Assembly: GCA_946479475.1 (NCBI GenBank)
Contig: CAMLGG010000225.1
Coordinates: 1-8,702, forward strand
DNA length: 8,702 bases
Origin: an uncultured Ideonella sp.
GTDB taxonomy: Bacteria; Pseudomonadota; Gammaproteobacteria; Burkholderiales; Burkholderiaceae
Reading direction: 5' to 3'
The notes under the pieces are model-generated. The model had not been told where the DNA came from, did no database searches, and was given only the letters and a program-made list of their open reading frames with translations. This document shows, piece after piece, positions 6,965-8,702 of the stretch. Every line of letters starts with the position of its first letter. The stretch's first letter is position 1. The position numbers were made by a program, and so were the translations under genes.

Positions 6965-7948
6965 TCAGGCGCCCCGCCTGCCCGCGCCCGACAGCGCCCG
7001 CCCGAGGGCGACCTTGTCCGAGACGCCCAGCCGGACGTAGGCCTCGCGCAGGTAGGTGCGAACGGTCGCGGGGCTCAGGCCGGTCTCGCGGGCGATCTGC
7101 TTGTGGGAGCGGCCGTCGGCATACAGCAGCGCGACGCCCATCTCTCGCGGTGGCAGCAAGGCGGCGCGCCGCTGGGGCAGCAACTGCAGCAGCACGAGGT
7201 CGCCGCAACGCTGGGTGGCCAGGCGCACGGCGCCGAGCTTCACCGTGGCGGCCGGCTGCCGCAGCGCCGCGGAGAGCTCCGTGGGCGGCTGCTCGCCCTC
7301 CCACTGGGGGAAGCGCTCGCGCAGCAGCAAGCCGAGCTGCGCATCGATGTAGACGAAGCCGCCGGCGGCATCGACGAGCGCGTGCGCGTCGCCCGCCCGG
7401 CGGCCTGCCTCGCCGACGAGCGCCGTGACGCGCGCGCTCCAGCGCTGCATCAGGTGGGCGCTGAACTGCTCGAACAGCACCCGGTGCGCGGGCTCGAACG
7501 CCGGCGAGGCGCGGTGCCCGTACAGCGAGATGAAGTGCATCAGGCCGCTGCCCGGCAGCGTGCGGGTGATGGCCATGATGTGGAAGAGATCGTGGCGGCG
7601 CGAGAACGCCTCGACGGCAGGCACGGGATCCGCGTAACCCTCCTGCCAGACGACCGTGTCGAGGCGGTCCATCGATTCCAGGGCGAAGCGGTCCACTGCG
7701 CCGATGCGGTTCCACTCGCGCGCGAAATCGGCGCTCAAGCCGATGCGCCCGCTCAGCCAGTTGCGCGGCGCCAGGCCGTCGATGCCGCCGGAACACTCGC
7801 CCCACCAGGCCGCGTCGAACGGCACCAGCGCCTTCAGCCCGGCCAGGCCCTCCCTCATCAGCCGCGAAGGCGAGGCGCCCTGCGGCAGCCGGTCCAGCGC
7901 CAGCAGGCTCGCGCTGAAGGCTTCGAGGGTCTGGCGGCCGATCTGCAT
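6965..7948 (-). CDS. LuxR-family transcriptional regulator
   Basis: A 327-residue DNA-binding regulator. The C-terminal LuxR/FixJ-type helix-turn-helix spans about residues 264-321: LPPREMGVALLYADGRS, then KQIARETGLSPATVRTYL as the helix-turn-helix core, and REAYVRLGVSDKVALGRAL as the closing helix. The roughly 250-residue N-terminal part has no receiver-domain aspartate pattern and does not look like an acyl-homoserine-lactone domain; it is aromatic-rich (FDAAWWGE) and may be a GAF/PAS-like sensor. I chose ATG at 7946-7948 because the preceding extension is low-complexity; ATG at 7987 would add 13 residues. Neither has a good ribosome site. Same strand and short distance suggest it controls the downstream amidohydrolase gene, but that is inference. 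The frame stays open far upstream, which I attribute to high GC. Confidence 0.85.
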   Translation of the reverse strand: MQIGRQTLEAFSASLLALDRLPQGASPSRLMREGLAGLKALVPFDAAWWGECSGGIDGLAPRNWLSGRIGLSADFAREWNRIGAVDRFALESMDRLDTVVWQEGYADPVPAVEAFSRRHDLFHIMAITRTLPGSGLMHFISLYGHRASPAFEPAHRVLFEQFSAHLMQRWSARVTALVGEAGRRAGDAHALVDAAGGFVYIDAQLGLLLRERFPQWEGEQPPTELSAALRQPAATVKLGAVRLATQRCGDLVLLQLLPQRRAALLPPREMGVALLYADGRSHKQIARETGLSPATVRTYLREAYVRLGVSDKVALGRALSGAGRRGA

Positions 7949-8067
7949 CGGCGGGAGTTTAGGAGGACGCAGGCCCGGTGCCGGCATGCGGCGACCGGGT
8001 CCGGCGAGCGTCACGGTCGGGGGTCGTCGACGACCTTCCCGCCGCCTTCTCCGACGGGGACTGCCAG

Positions 8068-8400
8068 GTGACCGCGCTCGAACTGGCTCGCGCGTTCTGC
8101 AGGAAGGCCACCATCCTGCACGCGGAGCACCATCGCCCTGCCGACCAGCCCAGGCCTGATCGCTATGCGCGGCACCATGCCGACATGGAGCGCTTGCTTC
8201 GCCACCCCGCCGCCAGCGCGATGCTCGCTGACCACGCGCCGTGCGCGCGTGGGGTCGAGTGGAAGAGCCGGGCGTTCGCGCCAGTGGGCACGCTACGACC
8301 TGGCCGTGCCAGGCACGGTGCGGTTGCCACCGCTTTCGTGAAAGCACCAGCAAAACTGGTAGGCCGTGTTGGACTTGAACCAACGACCAAAGGATTATGA
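8068..8400 (+). CDS. Doubtful hypothetical ORF or gene remnant running into the tRNA fragment
   Basis: This frame is open from 7978 (GTG) to a TGA at 8398-8400. I give the GTG at 8068, preceded by GGGGA at 8056-8060, as the more plausible start (110 codons). Third positions from about 8030 to 8260 are strongly G/C-biased and the product is helical and charged (ALELARAFCRKATILHAEHH, then DRYARHHADMERLLRH), which looks coding. I do not recognise the family. The last codons are antisense to the tRNA 3' fragment and encode GRVGLEPTTKGL, a peptide that arises wherever an ORF reads across this tRNA, so the C-terminus is not native. It may be the truncated end of a gene cut by integration, or a chance frame. 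It fills most of the gap upstream of the LuxR-type gene, divergent from it. Confidence 0.25.
   Translation: MTALELARAFCRKATILHAEHHRPADQPRPDRYARHHADMERLLRHPAASAMLADHAPCARGVEWKSRAFAPVGTLRPGRARHGAVATAFVKAPAKLVGRVGLEPTTKGL
8304..8360. repeat. Four adjacent small inverted repeats beside the tRNA 3' end
   Basis: Reading left to right: CCGTGCC-A-GGCACGG (8304-8318), GCGGT-TGCC-ACCGC (8320-8333), GCTTTC-GT-GAAAGC (8332-8345) and ACCAG-CAAAA-CTGGT (8346-8360). Together they cover the stretch immediately downstream of the tRNA 3' end, as read on the minus strand. They could be a tRNA transcription terminator or processing structure, or binding sites for recombination proteins. The inverted repeats are read directly; function is inferred. 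Confidence 0.5.
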
Positions 8401-8401
8401 G
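8357..8401 (-). other. 3' fragment of a CAT-anticodon tRNA; probable attachment site (att) of an integrative element
   Basis: On the minus strand this reads as the 3' part of a tRNA: anticodon loop CTCATAA, 3' anticodon-stem strand TCCTT, variable region, a perfect T arm (GTTGG-TTCAAGT-CCAAC), 3' acceptor strand ACGGCCT, discriminator A and encoded CCA (8357-8359). The anticodon CAT fits elongator Met or lysidine-type Ile. The 5' half is missing: the bases beyond 8401 form no D arm, no AGGCCGT 5' acceptor strand is present, and position 31 does not pair with 39. A 3' tRNA fragment of this sort is the classic duplicated core left by tyrosine-integrase elements. The base composition changes to AT-richer exactly here, which places the element to the right and the host chromosome to the left. 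Confidence 0.8.
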
Positions 8402-8460
8402 GCCTTCAAAACGGGATATTCTGGGATTTTTTGGGCTTGCCAATTTCCATATAAATCAAT

Positions 8461-8470
8461 GACTTAAGTC
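8461..8470. repeat. 10-bp perfect palindrome
   Basis: GACTTAAGTC is its own reverse complement. It lies 60 bases inside the presumed element end, just after a -10-like TATAAAT, so it could be an operator or a recombination-accessory binding site. It could also be chance on its own; the neighbouring palindromes raise its weight. Confidence 0.4.
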
Positions 8471-8482
8471 CAGCGCGATCCC

Positions 8483-8494
8483 ATGAGATCTCAT
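8483..8494. repeat. 12-bp perfect palindrome
   Basis: ATGAGATCTCAT is its own reverse complement, without spacer. It is 12 bases after the preceding palindrome. Function unknown; a dimeric DNA-binding protein site is plausible. Confidence 0.45.
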
Positions 8495-8508
8495 ACCATT
8501 CGGACCAA

Positions 8509-8530
8509 GACTGGCACCAGACTGGCACCA
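8509..8530 (+). repeat. Tandem 11-bp direct repeat
   Basis: Two exact, abutting copies of GACTGGCACCA (8509-8519 and 8520-8530). A degenerate third copy, CCTGGCACC, follows at 8546-8554. One helical turn per repeat would put bound proteins on the same DNA face, as with integrase arm sites or iterons. Confidence 0.65.
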
Positions 8531-8561
8531 GCAAAAAGTGTCCTTCCTGGCACCGGAGGGA

Positions 8562-8579
8562 CTCAAATGCCCATTTGAG
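8562..8579. repeat. 8-bp inverted repeat upstream of the partial gene
   Basis: CTCAAATG (8562-8569) and CATTTGAG (8572-8579) are perfect arms with a two-base spacer. The centre lies 31 bases before the ATG at 8601, a position suited to an operator or a leader hairpin controlling that gene. Confidence 0.5.
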
Positions 8580-8600
8580 GTCCGGATCACAGCAACCGCG

Positions 8601-8702
8601 ATGAGCTCGAACAAGTCAGGTGGCATCCCCCCGCTCCTGAAGTACGCCCCGGCCGGAACCTATGTGACGGTGGAGCAGTTGCCCCACGGCGGCTCGCTGC
8701 AG
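8601..8702 (+). CDS. N-terminal 34 codons of an unidentified gene, possibly a tyrosine-type integrase
   Basis: An open frame starts at ATG 8601 and runs off the window; the first residues are MSSNKSGGIPP and the fragment ends in VTVEQLPHGGSLQ. I cannot identify a domain from 34 residues. The ending is reminiscent of the short N-terminal strand region of some proteobacterial integrases, and the position just inside a tRNA-type attachment site is where integrase genes are commonly found, so integrase is the leading guess. No Shine-Dalgarno precedes 8601. The frame is open back to 8487 (after a TGA at 8484-8486) and contains an in-frame GTG at 8538 that would add 21 residues, so the true start is uncertain. 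Confidence 0.4.
   Translation, partial: MSSNKSGGIPPLLKYAPAGTYVTVEQLPHGGSLQ

Larger units (their letters stand above)
8344..8536 (+). repeat. 12-bp direct repeat pair flanking the tRNA fragment
   Basis: GCACCAGCAAAA occurs at 8344-8355 and again at 8525-8536, one copy on each side of the tRNA 3' fragment. The related heptamer CTGGCAC occurs on the plus strand at 8511-8517, 8522-8528 and 8547-8553, and on the minus strand at 8307-8313. Repeated short sites on both sides of a recombination core resemble the arm-type sites of tyrosine integrases. Confidence 0.5.
8402..8600. other. Gene-free AT-richer segment at the element end
   Basis: No convincing gene is seen. By hand count 41 of the first 99 bases are G or C, against the GC-rich remainder of the window. 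It holds a T6 run (8427-8432), a -10-like TATAAAT (8450-8456) without a good -35, three palindromes and an 11-bp tandem repeat. This fits the regulatory and recombination end of a mobile element. Confidence 0.6.

Noticed and set aside
4833..7805. Minus-strand open frame of 990 codons across the amidohydrolase and LuxR-type genes
   Set aside because: The product is arginine/alanine/glycine-rich low complexity and overlaps two well-supported genes in another frame of the same strand; it is a GC-driven shadow.
8304..8360. CRISPR array
   Set aside because: The repeats are short, different from each other and not separated by regular spacers.
8357..8406. A complete functional tRNA gene
   Set aside because: Only the anticodon loop, T arm and 3' acceptor strand are present; no D arm or 5' acceptor strand follows and the 31-39 pair is mismatched.
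7949..8443. Upstream extension of the LuxR-type gene by about 165 codons
   Set aside because: The added residues are low complexity and would include codons read through the tRNA fragment; the regulator's own fold begins at or near 7948.

Overview
The window is high-GC DNA (strong G/C preference at third codon positions, many genes overlapping by a few bases). Gene content and order suggest a betaproteobacterium, most likely of the Burkholderiales; this is inferred from gene order and style, not from a marker gene.

Region 1 (1-3610, + strand) is the 3' part of a biotin-independent malonate decarboxylase (mdc) operon: the end of mdcD (beta subunit), then mdcE (gamma subunit), mdcG (phosphoribosyl-dephospho-CoA transferase), mdcB (triphosphoribosyl-dephospho-CoA synthase) and mdcH (malonyl-CoA:ACP transacylase). 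The junctions from mdcE to mdcH overlap by 1 to 4 bases, so the genes are probably translationally coupled. MdcB makes the prosthetic-group precursor, MdcG attaches it to the small acyl carrier subunit MdcC (outside the window), MdcH loads malonyl onto it, and MdcD/MdcE decarboxylate the malonyl thioester to the acetyl form. The alpha subunit MdcA is also expected upstream, outside the window.

Region 2 (3611-4924) holds an anion permease of the ArsB/NhaD (YbiR-like) type, 36 bases after mdcH. It is a candidate malonate or dicarboxylate carrier. A GC-rich stem-loop separates it from the convergent gene that follows.

Region 3 (4925-7948, - strand) is a LuxR-type regulator followed, 81 bases downstream, by a YtcJ-like amidohydrolase with a lipoprotein signal peptide. 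They look like a regulator-effector pair unrelated to malonate.

Region 4 (7949-8702) is the most unusual part. It has a doubtful hypothetical reading frame, a run of four small inverted repeats, and a 45-base 3' fragment of a CAT-anticodon tRNA (- strand, 8357-8401) that has no 5' half. Exactly there the composition falls from GC-rich to about 41% G+C. The next 200 bases carry three palindromes and an 11-bp tandem repeat, followed by the first 34 codons of a gene running off the window. The best reading is the end of a tRNA-targeted integrative element: attachment site, protein-binding repeats and possibly the N-terminus of its integrase. The element itself lies beyond the right edge.
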